A stretch of 64,000 bases of DNA from Athripsodes cinereus (Eukaryota; Arthropoda; Insecta; Trichoptera; Leptoceridae): contig OX388307.1 in NCBI GenBank assembly GCA_947579605.1, forward strand, positions 14,795,237 through 14,859,236. The letters are read 5' to 3'. The position numbers were made by a program, and so were the translations under genes. Below the pieces are notes generated by a model. That model saw only the letters and a program-made list of their open reading frames with translations. It was not told the DNA's origin and did not search any database. Shown here in pieces: positions 22,809 through 33,873 of the stretch; position 1 is the stretch's first letter; each line of letters begins with the position of its first letter.

Positions 22809-24235
22809 ATCATCATCATCGCCCTCAACGCTCCTCTCGGGAGCACAGGGCAGAAACCAGCCTCCTCCATTCAGAGCGTCTCTGTGCCAATTGCGTCACC
22901 TCTTTCCACGACATTCCTTGCGCTCTGATATCGTTGTCATAGGAACGGTGTATTGTGAAAGAGGGACGCCCGGGCCGACGGAACCCCTGCGGACGGAAGA
23001 ACAGTGCTCTTTTTGGCCAACTATCATTAGGCATTCTCAAAACATGTCCCAGCCATGACCATCGTCTCTCCTGTATTACGGGGATTACAGGTCTCTGCTG
23101 GGTGCGCCGGCGCACAGCATCATTTGTAACATGTTCATACCATCTGACATCCAAAATCCTTCTAAGACACTTGTTTTCAAAGCTTAGTATCTTCCGCTCT
23201 TGAGCCTTGGTTAAGTGCCAAGACTCGCAGCCATATAGAAGGATTGGGATGATGCACGCATTGAACAAGCGACATTTTGTCCTGATGCTGAGTCCAGACG
23301 TTTTCCAAACTTTGTTCATGTTGTTGAAAGCCCCGATAGCTGCTCCTATGCGGATTGGTAATTCCGACCGGAGATCACCCTCTGGCGTTATGGTTGCTCC
23401 CAGGTACCTGAATTTACTAACCTGAGATATTTGGGAATTACCAACCATTAGTGGGGTGTGAGTACTCGTGCATGTACTATTACATATGTACTCCGTTTTA
23501 CCAGCGTTGATACGAAGGCCAAGGCGCAAAGAATTTTCATAAAGAGCATTAGCGTTGCACTGTAATCCGTCCACAGATGTATCAAAAAGGGCTAGATCAG
23601 GCGTCGGCAACCTATGGCACGCGTGCCAGGCTTGGCACGCGATGGGGTTCTGAATGGCACTCTACAAAGTAATCAGGGACAAGGTTCGCATAAAAAAAAA
23701 TTATGTTAGAATTTTATGTTATTTTTTTAATAAATAAATTTGGTATAAAATTCTTCTCCTCTAAAACCCCATTATATAATTTAGAATTAAGGCGGCACCC
23801 TGAATCATATTGGTAGAGTGGCTTGGCACACCACAGCTAAAAGGTTGCCGACCCCTGGGCTAGATCATCCGCATATTCAAGATCGTGCAGCACTCCCACA
23901 GACGTCTCACTGTTTTCACGCTGTGATAAAGGCACACCGCCAGGGCCCAAAATAGATTATCTGAGCAGGTCTGACTTTCTTTTTTTTCTCTTATGGCATA
24001 ACATCTTACAAGGATGATTTGCGCAATCTGACTGTTTGCCCCCCAAGCAAAAGCAAATCCATAGACAAGACCACGTGACCTTTAATGGTCTATACACAGC
24101 CCTGCCGGACTCCAGTGGTGATCCTGAAGGTGTCAGTTGGACCACTTGATGTTCTGACAGAACATTCAGAGTCCATATTATGCAGGGCTTTGATCATGGT
24201 TACCACCTTGGGTGGGATGCCATACGCGGCCAGTA
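22809..24235 (-). mobile_element. RTE-like LINE family 2, right (mirror) copy with insertions
   Basis: The minus strand reads the same protein as 16929-17786 (NAGKTEY, ILLYGCESWHLTK, RRWSWLGHVLRM), open at 22825-23590. The YADD region is split by a hAT MITE at 23598-23857, so the frame is destroyed. Further upstream (minus), about 35 bp of RT sequence is replaced by about 135 bp of unrelated sequence (about 23970-24105), after which TTGVRQG-coding sequence resumes. Confidence 0.8.
23598..23857. mobile_element. 260-bp hAT-type MITE with 8-bp target duplication
   Basis: The ends are caggcgtcggcaacct and, inverted, caggggtcggcaacct. The 8-bp duplication ggctagat is at 23590-23597 and 23858-23865. 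The left palindrome arm at about 17010-17020 carries the same place without the insertion. There is no coding capacity. The TIR and 8-bp duplication fit the hAT superfamily. Confidence 0.9.
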
Positions 24236-24484
24236 GTTTCTTTTTAAATATAAATAATATTCAATATTATTTCGGTTTTTTAAAGTTTAAATATTTCAAA
24301 AATACATAAAAAATATTATATAAATTTTTGTACAAAAATTAGCAATGTAATATTATAAAAATAATTAATATAACTTAATTTTCCCAATTATTTATTTATT
24401 TAACCGAGAGCTCTGTCTCGCACCCCTATGAGCAGCTCCCCGCACCCCCTGGGGGTGCGGGCACCCCTGGTTAAGAACCAATGT
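24236..24484. mobile_element. hAT-like element end, fragmentary
   Basis: Read on the minus strand from 24484 the sequence begins cattggttcttaaccagggg. It continues into a GC-rich hairpin (ccgcaccccc/gggggtgcgg near 24442-24462). This resembles hAT termini of the type CAGTGGTTCTTAACC. I could not find the other end or a target duplication. Confidence 0.45.
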
Positions 24485-24672
24485 ACTATACATATTCGTA
24501 AAAGCCAGTTTTGGCGCGTATAATATTTTCTATTGATTAAAAACGTAAAAATATTTATATTTCACACCATAAATGATAATATTTGGTTTCAAATTGACAG
24601 CATAGGCAATCGTCAATTTTTTCACAGACTGTTTTTCTTCCTTCATTTTACGATTTTTCCCTTTGTAGATAC

Positions 24673-25084
24673 TAGTGATGTAACGAATGTGTGATTTTGG
24701 ATATTCGCGAATGCGAATGCGAATATTTGTCGACGACATTCGCGAATGCGAATAGCGAATACTAACTTGCTTAAAATTTCCACAATTGCTCAAATATTAA
24801 AATTTCTACCCCCCCCCCCGTCGCCGAATTTTCATGGTATAGGAATTTAAAATAGTTCAAAACTCCTCAGTTTTCTTTAAGAACATTTTCTTGCAGTATC
24901 TTTTTCTACAATGTACCGGGTAAGTATGCGGCACTTTTACCGAATTACCGATACTTTTTTACCAAAATAATATTCGCAAAACATTCGCATATTTTTTTGC
25001 GAATACGAATGCGAATGCGAATACTTTGAAATATGAGAATATTCGAGAATGCGAATGCGAATTCGAATATTCGTTACATCACTA
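24673..25084. mobile_element. 412-bp hAT-type MITE (TAGTGATGTAACGAAT ends), copy 1
   Basis: Inverted ends tagtgatgtaacgaat are at 24673 and, as complement, end at 25084. The exact 8-bp duplication gtagatac is at 24665-24672 and 25085-25092. The inside is filled with runs of gcgaatgcgaata and their complements, plus a C homopolymer near 24810. A shorter relative is at 59055-59400. It sits about 210 bp upstream of the PEX19 start codon. Confidence 0.9.
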
Positions 25085-25293
25085 GTAGATACCTATTTAG
25101 TATTGTTTTCCTCTTTATTTTAGTCGATAGCCTGTTTTTCATACATGTATTGTCTATAGAAAACTTTGTCGTTAGGGCAACACTGGTGTTATCAAATCAT
25201 TAACATTTTGTCAAAAATTGAATGACGGCTGGTGGATGTGTTGAAGAATAATATTGTTTTGAATTAAATTTATTCCTCAATAATTAATTTAAC

Positions 25294-28200
25294 ATGTCTG
25301 ATAACAAAGAAGAATGTAAAGGCGTACCCACGACTGATAAAGAGTTAGAAGACTTATTAGATAGTAAGTGTGATTTTTGTTTATTTAAGAGGAATGTTAT
25401 GCAACCTGTCCTTTTTTAATCATGTAACTTGGATATAACGTTGTATTTTCATAGCTAATATTTCCAGCATTCTTTATACCCTCTAAGACCTTATAAATCA
25501 TAACTTATATACCCACAAAAGCCTCATAGTACAAAGGTCAATCTGGTTTACACCAGTTGTCTTCTACACTTTCCTCTGTAAATATTACTAAACAATCTCG
25601 GCATATCTCATGAATGGGGTGACAAGCGAATTTATCTGTGAAGAATGTTTTTCTGTGGCAATAACAAATAAGACATTCGAAATCGATGGCATGCCTCATC
25701 AATTAATTGTAGGTATGTTAAGTGTTTCATTCATAAGTTTCTATGAGCACTTGCCTTTTTCAAGGCACTTGAAATCTTCTAGAAGAAAGAGTCCTGTTCT
25801 TTACTGAAAATTTTTTTCAGTAAAATAAAGTTCTTGCAATATTATTAGTAAATACATCAAACATTATCTTTTTGTATCTTCGGCTTACAAACAAGTTAAT
25901 TAATTTGTATTTTTTAATACTATTAAGAAGTTATCGATATATAATCTTAGAATCATTAATTGAAACTGTTAATTTAACATTTAAATTTTAATATTATCAT
26001 GTCAGGTACTTTGGAGGATATGACTGCAAACCAAACGAAAAAGAAAGATACGAATGTGTCGTCAGCCTTGTCTGCAGCACCTGGTATGCCTGATTGGAAT
26101 CCTGCAGAGAATGTGTGGAGTGAAGAATTTTTACAGCAGGCAGCTGCCACTTTTGAGAGCAACATGACTGCCCTGTTTAGTTCAATGAAGGGTGTTTCAG
26201 GTAAAAGTTTTTATTAGAAAAGATCGTAAAAATAATATTTAGAGGCTAACATTTAATTTATCTTATTGATCGGGAAGTAATTTTTCTTATGTTAACGAAT
26301 ATTTGATGAAATTTCGGATAAGGGGAATGCATCAAAATTAAATATTGAATTTTCTACTTATATTCACATAATTATATAGGATTTCACCTAAAAAATAATA
26401 TAATAATGAAATGGTTATCAATAAATATGCCTTGCATAAAATAAAACTAGACTAACCCTAGCTTAACCTACAAATCAGTCTAGCGTAATAATTTAAGCCC
26501 ACTTGTGACATGTCAAACGCATACAAAAAATGAAAATAATTAAATTTGTGTTCACAAAGTCCACAAAATTTCATTGGTTTCTTATTCTCCAGATAAATTA
26601 CTACATATCTACATAAAAATAATCAACGTTTAGATACGTTCTGAAAAAATTCCAAACGTTTTATTGAGTTATATATTTTCCATTATGTTTTAATACCCTT
26701 TGCCATCTTTCTGGCAGTAGCATGGATTCACACTAATACATTTATTGTTGTTTGGTGGTAAAAAATGATAAAGATGATATTTGACCGTCTGTGAAATAGG
26801 CTGTAAAAAATTCAAAATTCAAATATTTTTATTAAAATAAAATTTACAATTTAATAATATTACATACACACCTTAAAACTAAAAAAACACATTTATTACA
26901 TATTTGACCCTCAAAATTGAGCAGTGCTCGTGCTTTGAGGGTCAAAAAATCAATATTGTTACAAATGAAATTACTTTCTGAACAACCTAATACATACATT
27001 GTAAAATTCATATTCTGTAAGCAATTCTTGATTATAGTTAATTTTACATTGACCATTGTATGGTTGAATTTTTTGCTGATAATTTTTATGAGAATCAATT
27101 TAGCATATTAATCATGTTTTTGGAAAATGATAATGCTTACACCAATGATATGCATCTTGAATATTCATGATGAATCGTACACACACTAAGCTGACATTGA
27201 ACAGCAAATTGTATTTTTGAACACTGAATAATGTTATAATAATACTGTAATAATATTTTTTTATTGTGTAACTTAAAATGTATACATCTACAAAATTTGA
27301 ACATGGAATGATATAATTAATAACACCAAAGCTAAAAGAAGAAGTGTGAGGAAGCGCGGGCATCTGAGAATCACCGGCTTGATCATATGAATCAAATTCT
27401 CAAAGATGACCTTGTGTTAAGTAAGAAAAATCGACTTGCATGTATGAAAAATCGTATGAATGTAGAAAAAGCTAAAAAAAGTATATAAAGATATTTTTTA
27501 AAATGAAACACAATATATAGTTATTCCACTATTGACTTTATTTATTTTTGCGAGCCGGCTTTCTAAAAGAACTTTACTTTTGCCTGACGATGAGAGCGGA
27601 AGCTCTTGAAAGCCGGCTCGCAAAAATAAATAAAGCCAATAGTGGAATAACTATATATTGTGTTTCATTTTAAAAAATATTAATATGAACTTCCACCAAG
27701 AACCGTCGGTCGATAAATTAAACTTTATATAAAGATAGTTCTATGTGACGTTCCGTTCTCTGTGCCTACCTCACATGGGACATGGTGTGAGGGTATAGTA
27801 TAGAAATAATATTGTGCAATGGACAAGTTTATTGCGGAAGCACAATATCTTCCAACTTACCCTATCTTCTTTATTTCATTACAGAGGAATCAGTTGGACA
27901 GGATCAGATAGCAGCTACATTCCAAATGTTTGCAGGTAAATATCTAATTAGTTTATATAAATTTTAATCATTAAGGCAACTCGGCATTATTAATTCTAAA
28001 AATTATTTGTTCATGACTCATGCATTAAAAACATATGCATACGCTGCAATAATTTTCCAGGTAATAAATACAGACCAAGAAGATCTGACCCGTACAGACA
28101 AAATGTGGGTTTATTTATTTAAAAAAGCATACTTTGCCCAGGTTTTTTGGGCCAGCATTAAGTAACATTCTTTGTTTATATTTCTCTGTAAATAGAAGCT

Positions 28201-29664
28201 GCAGCGCAAGTAATGAAACCATCGGAAGCCACAGATCAATCTGCGGAAGATCCACAACTGGAAGATGAAGAAAAACCAAAAGATTTTGGAGAGGTGACCA
28301 TCATATTTGTATAAATGTTATGATTAAGGCCTATTTAAGGTCAGTCGGTTTGCAGGGTGATTGAGACAACAACATGAGAAACTGCATGAATGTGGAGGAA
28401 GCGAAAGAAGTGTGTAATGACAGATCTTGGTGTTGGTGGCCATCGCTTTACCTATTAAAGTTACAAGGGATGCAGTGTGAGGGGATATATAGATAGATTT
28501 ACACAAGTAGTCTAACAATCAAAAACTAATTTCATGTTCCAGGTCAGTGCAGCTATTTCAAAAGCATTGGAAAACTTAAATTTGAATGCAGATAACTTAC
28601 AAAATCAAAATACTTTGTCAGAAGAAGATATTAAAAATATGATGCTTAATTTTGATGGGCAGGTAATAAAAAAATACACATACGTTAAAATATGTGAAAC
28701 AAACTTACCACATTACCTTGCATTAAACTTGAGCTGATAACAATCAGTTTCATGAAATTGGGTTAGTTGGAAGAAATAGCACTCTGGGGATAAACTCACC
28801 TTCTTTATACTAATTGTATTTAATTTAAATGTATTTCTGTTTATAATTGCTTGTAACCAATGTACAGGAAAGAATAAATAAATAGTGCAGTGTGATTATT
28901 TTAAATATGTGCTATGTGCCATTCAAAACTTTTAAACGCTTTTTATTTGTGATGGATATTTTATTAGCTATAAAATTGATATTCAACATTTTGATTGTGT
29001 ACATTGACAGTTACTTTATAATAGATACAATATGCCATAATTACAGGAAAATCCTGACAACATGTTCGTGCCTTTTATTAAAGATATGATGCAATCACTA
29101 TTATCCAAAGAAGTGCTCTATCCATCACTTAAAGAAATTGTTGATAAATATCCAGATTGGCTTAGTAACAATAAAGGAAAGCTTAGTGGAGAAGATTTTG
29201 ACAAGTTTGTTTATATTTAATATTGTGATAAATCATTCTACATTTTTGGTTAAAATTTCAAATGATATGCTATAAACTACTTGTTTCCAACATGTATGTG
29301 CAAATTGGATTAAATAATATTTATGCCTGTTCATTTCTTATAGGTACTCCAAACAATATGAACTAATGAACAAAGTATGCACTGAACTAGAGAATGAAAC
29401 AGAAACAGATTCTGAAGAGGTTAAAAAAGTTAGATTTGCCAAAGTTGTTGAATTGATGCAAGAGGTAATTAAAGAATTATGCATTATGAGCACCTACAAT
29501 ACATAATACTTAATTATTTTCATTTTTGTGACATTGTATTTAATATTATTTTGTAGATGCAAGAACTTGGCCAACCCCCTGATGAATTAGTGGGAGAAAC
29601 TACTCAAGTACAAGCACCACCTGCAATGCCACAAATTGATCCTAATCAATGTAAACCTATGTAG
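25294..29664 (+). CDS. Pex19: Peroxisomal biogenesis factor 19 (PEX19), 8 coding exons
   Basis: Coding exons: 25294-25363, 26006-26200, 27885-27935, 28196-28293, 28543-28662, 29047-29204, 29344-29464 and 29557-29664. They sum to 921 nt (306 residues plus stop) with compatible phases and GT-AG introns. PEX19 is the cytosolic chaperone and receptor that binds newly made peroxisomal membrane proteins and docks on PEX3. The N-terminal KELEDLLDS-type segment (residues about 16-25) is the PEX3-binding region. Exons 6-7 carry the conserved cargo-binding core (SLLSKEVLYPSLKEI, KYPDWL). The protein ends CKPM, a CaaX box for farnesylation. Length fits the family (human 299). The start is the first ATG of the exon, in a favourable aacATG context. 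A possible poly(A) signal is at 29766. Introns carry LINE relics and a hairpin element. Confidence 0.96.
27355..27800 (+). mobile_element. LINE 3'-end relic in PEX19 intron 2, split by a hairpin element
   Basis: Bases 27355-27480 (caccggcttgatcatatgaa, caaattctcaaagatg) match 56090-56200, where the reading is TTWLDHTNQILKDGN. After the insertion at 27494-27725 the relic resumes (ctatgtgacgttccgttctc, tgcctacctcacatgggaca), parallel to 56225-56280. A more decayed parallel is at 28330-28500 in intron 4. Confidence 0.6.
27494..27725. mobile_element. Hairpin element with hammerhead-like core, in PEX19 intron 2
   Basis: A 12-bp duplication, tatataaagata, flanks it (27482-27493 and 27726-27737). 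Inverted arms of 73 bp (27491-27563 and 27608-27680) differ at few positions and enclose 44 bases. Inside are a 6-bp stem with a 7-base loop (27564-27582), CTGACGA (27584-27590), a stem GAGAGC-GGAA-GCTCTT (27592-27607) and GAAA (27608-27611). That is the order of a hammerhead ribozyme core (CUGANGA, stem II, GAAA), but with one extra base on each side of CTGACGA. Penelope-like retroelements often carry hammerheads and have variable target duplications. A link is inference. Confidence 0.6.
28330..28500 (+). mobile_element. Decayed LINE 3'-end relic in PEX19 intron 4
   Basis: actgcatgaatgtggaggaa, gcgaaagaagtgtgta and gcagtgtgaggggatatata parallel the spacing of the 3' end at 56170-56290. There is no open frame. 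Confidence 0.4.
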
Positions 29665-31824
29665 CAGTCGAACTGTAAGTTAATGTTTTAATTGCACAGA
29701 TGTTTTCTGACATTGGCAGCCATAATATCAGTGTGGTGGGTTCACTACAATGACAGTATTTCAAAAATAAATATTAATTTCATAATCACCAGCCTGTATA
29801 TTTAGTTCTTATGTTACAATCTTTTCATTTGCATGAAGAATTGTGAGCCAACTGTTAATACTGATTTATTTAGCTAACCTGAACACACAAATCGTCATAT
29901 TTATATGTTTATAATACTTACCTATATTATATATTGTTTCAGGCAAACCAAATAAATATACCCAGGGGTGTATCCTGTTGTCCAACTAAATAATATAATT
30001 TATTTTAATTTTGTTTACCATTGAAAACTTATGATATAATTCTTATGTTTTGTATTATTTGTGTTATTATTTATTACATATTTTATATACATAATATTTT
30101 TTTATTGTAAATGATTTATATCATTTGTGCGATAATTAATTACCAAGATATTAATTTTTATTTTCTAGTCTTTATGAATCTGTTAATTAAAAATGTGGAT
30201 ACCTATAAATTCAATAGCACAAAATTATTGTATTCCTCGCCAGTATTTTGTTACTATTGTCTAAAATTTATTATTATTTGTATAACATCTCTATATTTTG
30301 AACCTAAAAATGTACCATCTCAAAACAGTGTACATTGCTTGCCCTGAAATTTCATTAAAAAAAAAAATAAGTTATTTAATAATTATTTTTTATTTTAAAT
30401 TTAGACATGCAAATGTGGCTTAAAATATTGTTACTAACAGTAATATTGAAATATTTTGTTACATTGTACTGCTCATGCTATGCACTTTGAATTTTATATA
30501 CTTTATTTTAGAAGTTTACATAAAGCTTATTCCCAAATTGATTGCTAATGGTTAATGTTTTTCTATTGTCAAATTTTATATTGATTAGTTTTTAGTGTTG
30601 TCTGATTTTTACAAACTTGAGAGCAAAAAAATATTTCTCTGTTTGGAAAATATGTCTTTATATAAAAATAAATAATACTGTGTACTGAGTAATTGTCATA
30701 CTTTTATCATAAGAAAAGAGTTTTTACTGTTGCTGTGTTTTCATTTACTTTAATATTCAAACAGAAGTAAGATGAGTGAAAAGTATTGAGAAAACTACTT
30801 ATTTTTTATAGACATGAATAGCTTATGAAATTATTACAGTAATTAAATAATTGACTACATATGCACATCTCTCGTTTAACTGGCTATTTTATTCTATCCT
30901 ATTCCACATTTTAAAAATTCATACCTATTAATTCAGAAAGGATTATCTAAATCACATTTGATTTATGCTACATCTATCCACTTGCTGTACTGGACAAACA
31001 TTGAAAGGGGTGGGTATTACCACAATGTCCATGCATCCACACTATCACTGGATTATTAATTTTGTGCATAAGCGCAAACAAGAGATGTAAATAAAAGTGA
31101 CTCAAGATCAAGTAGGTAAGAGAATTTGTGTACCTGGGCAGCAGAATAAATCGAGATGGACACTCCAAATGTGAAATCGTAAGAAGAACAAACCAAACAA
31201 GAATTGCTTTTTAAAAAATATTGGAATCGTTGCCTCAAGGCAACACGTACACCTTTTGTAAAATTTATTTTTGACAATAAAGCATTTTTTATTATTAAAG
31301 GCCTCGTCTAGAGCGTTCTGCTATAGAAATAAGAAGTGGACCATTGGCAATAGTGAAAGCAGATGGTTGGCGGCCTTCGAGATGTGCTGATATAGATGTA
31401 CGTGGAAGAACATGTCGAAAATGAAAAGGTGTTAAATCAGGATGAAAGTAGGCAACTCCTTAAAAGAGCAAACTGGATTGACCATAACTTCAAAAACCCA
31501 TGCCTATCTGTCATCATCCTGAAAACGCAAGACCGAAGGCAGAAATTTTTATATAGTTAAGAGGTTTAATGTACTTCAATGCACACAGCTGCCTTCTTTT
31601 TTATGTGAATATTTTAAATTCTTTGATTGCATCCACACTTCTAAGCAAGTGAAAGTATATTTTCTGCACCTGTCCAAGGTTGATTAAATTCATTCCTTTT
31701 TTACTTAAATGTAGCATTTGGTCTGTCAAATGTGTCAAACTTAAAATTTTTACATTGGGAATAGGTTTTTAATACTTTTTCCTATGTAGGTACCTACCCA
31801 TTTTTTCTTGGCTATCATTTAAAC
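29665..31824. other. PEX19 3' region and intergenic DNA
   Basis: Very AT-rich. AATAAA at 29766-29771 is a plausible PEX19 poly(A) signal and another is at about 29949. Around 31317-31440 there is a short higher-GC stretch (reading IVKADGWRPSRCADIDVRGR) that may be a mobile-element relic, but I do not recognise it. Confidence 0.4.
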
Positions 31825-32575
31825 GATCAGCATAATATTGATGTTTTGTTCAGCAGAAAAATGAATTCTGTCGACAAATATATCATTTTGATATGCTACT
31901 TATGCCCAGCGAGAAAATTATATTTGTTTTGCAAATAATATGATATTGTAAAACTCTAAATTTAATCGACCAGCAAAATTATTATTTGACCAGCATAATG
32001 ATTATTTGTGCAGCAAAATAAATAAATGGGCAGCAAACTGTGAGCTAATTTTAATTAAACTTGTGAAAGCTAAATTTTTAATCTTGTTCAAATAATAAAT
32101 CTTTGTATCTAGCATCTTTTTATGTGATTTTATATGTAGCATCTAGCAACGATTCTAGCGTTTTTCGACATTTCAGTTAGATATTTCGTTAATATAGCAA
32201 AGCGGAAACTGGCATTATTTTCGTAGTCATCATTAATTTGGTAAGAAATCACAAAAACTTCATGTGGATCCGAAGGTAAATCGGTGTGTGAAAAATATTG
32301 TTTATCTAATATTTTCTGCCGGTCAAATAATAATTCTGCTGCTCAAATAACAATTCTGCTGGTCAATTAATTATTTTGTTGTGCGATTATTTATTGAGCT
32401 GTTAAAATTTGTTAATTTGCTGATATAACCAAGTTTGTTTGTAAAACAAGTGTTGCGATTATTTTTTATTTATTGCCGATGAAAACGTTGTTTGCTGCGC
32501 AAATGACTTAAATGCTGATTTTTTCTTGCCGAACGAATGGATTAATAGCCGATCAAATAATTAGTTCCCTTTTTT
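31825..32575. mobile_element. Foldback-like element with about 20-bp repeats in inverted orientation at both sides
   Basis: At 31967-32045 a 20-bp unit repeats about four times (gaccagcaaaattattattt, gaccagcataatgattattt, gtgcagcaaaataaataaat). At 32316-32420 the inverse unit repeats about five times with the same step (ctgccggtcaaataataatt, ctgctgctcaaataacaatt, ctgctggtcaattaattatt). More decayed units extend outward to about 31825 and 32575. The roughly 270-bp centre is unrelated. No target duplication is certain. No coding region is seen. Confidence 0.65.
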
Positions 32576-32939
32576 CTTTACTTTCAATATGGGCATGTGA
32601 GGTGCCATATTTTATAAAAAAATCCCTAAAAATGCTTTATATTCATTTTTTACCTAGGTACCCACCAATTTTTTTTAATGAAATATAGTCGTTTCGAAGG
32701 TTTCACAATAGGAAGAGATTTAATTACTTTTTCCCACATTGGTACTCTTCCATTTTTTTTCACAAAAAAATGTTAGTGTGGGGTGTCAAACTTCAAGCTT
32801 TTACAATGCGAAGTTGTTTTCACTATTTTTCCATATAGGTACCTTCTCATTTTTTTCTATTAAATATTATGGGGTGACGAACTTCAGGTTTTTATAATAG
32901 AAAAAGTCTTTCTTTCTACCTATGCTTTCTACAATCATA

Positions 32940-33710
32940 CCAATACTAGTTCATAGAGAAAAATGTATTATTTTTATTTTAAATTATTTTGTAAATAATA
33001 AAAGAAAAAAATGTTTATCATGGTCATTTCAGTGGAAGGACCGTTCATCAAAATTATGTTTGGTAGGAATCACTTTTATCTGTCATCACTAGTGATAAAA
33101 CGTTTATTAATTTACGCCTTTTCATTTTGGAGGATCATCCAAAGTCATCATTGTGAAAATGAACAAGTGTGAATACCTTGGTGCTTAAATTTTGACAGCA
33201 TTTTTTTGTACTAGCAATTTGTTAAAAGGGGGCACATTCTCCCCAGTCACTATCTAAAGTAGCATTCACATTGCTTCACTTTGGATGATCATCCAGAGTG
33301 TCAGGGTCAAACCTGTTCATCGAAAGTGAACACGTCTGTTCACATTTGTTCATCATATGCTTTCACTGCCATGTCAACACTCTCACTCATGTTGTATGTA
33401 GTTTGACGTATTTTCGTATAAAAATAAACAAATTCAAGAATAAAAAATAACACTTAAAATAAATTAATATAGCTCTCGACTGCATAATAATTTTGTACAT
33501 GATTCTGACATTCAATACAAATTCATAGATAAAACTTTTTGATGGTCGTTTCAGTGTTTCATCGAAATTATGTCGGGTAGTAATCGCTTTCATCCGTCAT
33601 CGCTAGTAATCACTATTGATGAAACGCCTGTTCAGGTTCACACCTATTCATTTTGGAGGATCATACAGAGTGATCACTAGTGAACAAATGTGAACACCCC
33701 TTAAGTCTAT
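32940..33710. repeat. Diverged direct duplication upstream of kanadaptin
   Basis: About 33005-33180 and 33535-33710 share an order of words: ggtcatttcagtg / ggtcgtttcagtg, catcaaaattatgtttggta / catcgaaattatgtcgggta, and cattttggaggatcat in both, then a gaacaa.tgtgaac word. A third, partial piece is at about 33280-33350. It may be two copies of a MITE-like repeat. The second copy ends about 160 bp before the kanadaptin start codon. Confidence 0.55.
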
Positions 33711-33873
33711 TAAATTCGGCCATTACCTGTCTATGACTTAATGCCATAGAAAAAGGAGAATAGTAGTATTCTTTTGAAATCTATGGTTCGAAATGTCAAA
33801 AACTCTCAAATTCGCGTTTTGTTGAGAAAGGTTGTTTTCGCTATTGAATGGATTTATTTTTTAATGAATCAAC

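Larger units (their letters stand above)
20530..24235. repeat. Right arm of the large inverted duplication
   Basis: Reverse complement of 16737-19085. It is longer because it holds an RTE family-3 LINE (20780-21866), a 260-bp hAT MITE (23598-23857) and an unmatched block at about 23970-24105. Similarity stops sharply at gcggccagta (24226-24235). Confidence 0.85.

Noticed and set aside
25999..26217. Separate small gene beginning MSGTLED
   Set aside because: It is PEX19 exon 2; the ATG lies in the intron just before the acceptor and exon phases join it to 25294-25363.
27564..27611. Confident hammerhead ribozyme call
   Set aside because: The core order fits, but one extra base on each side of CTGACGA and no clean cleavage triplet; kept only as a hypothesis.
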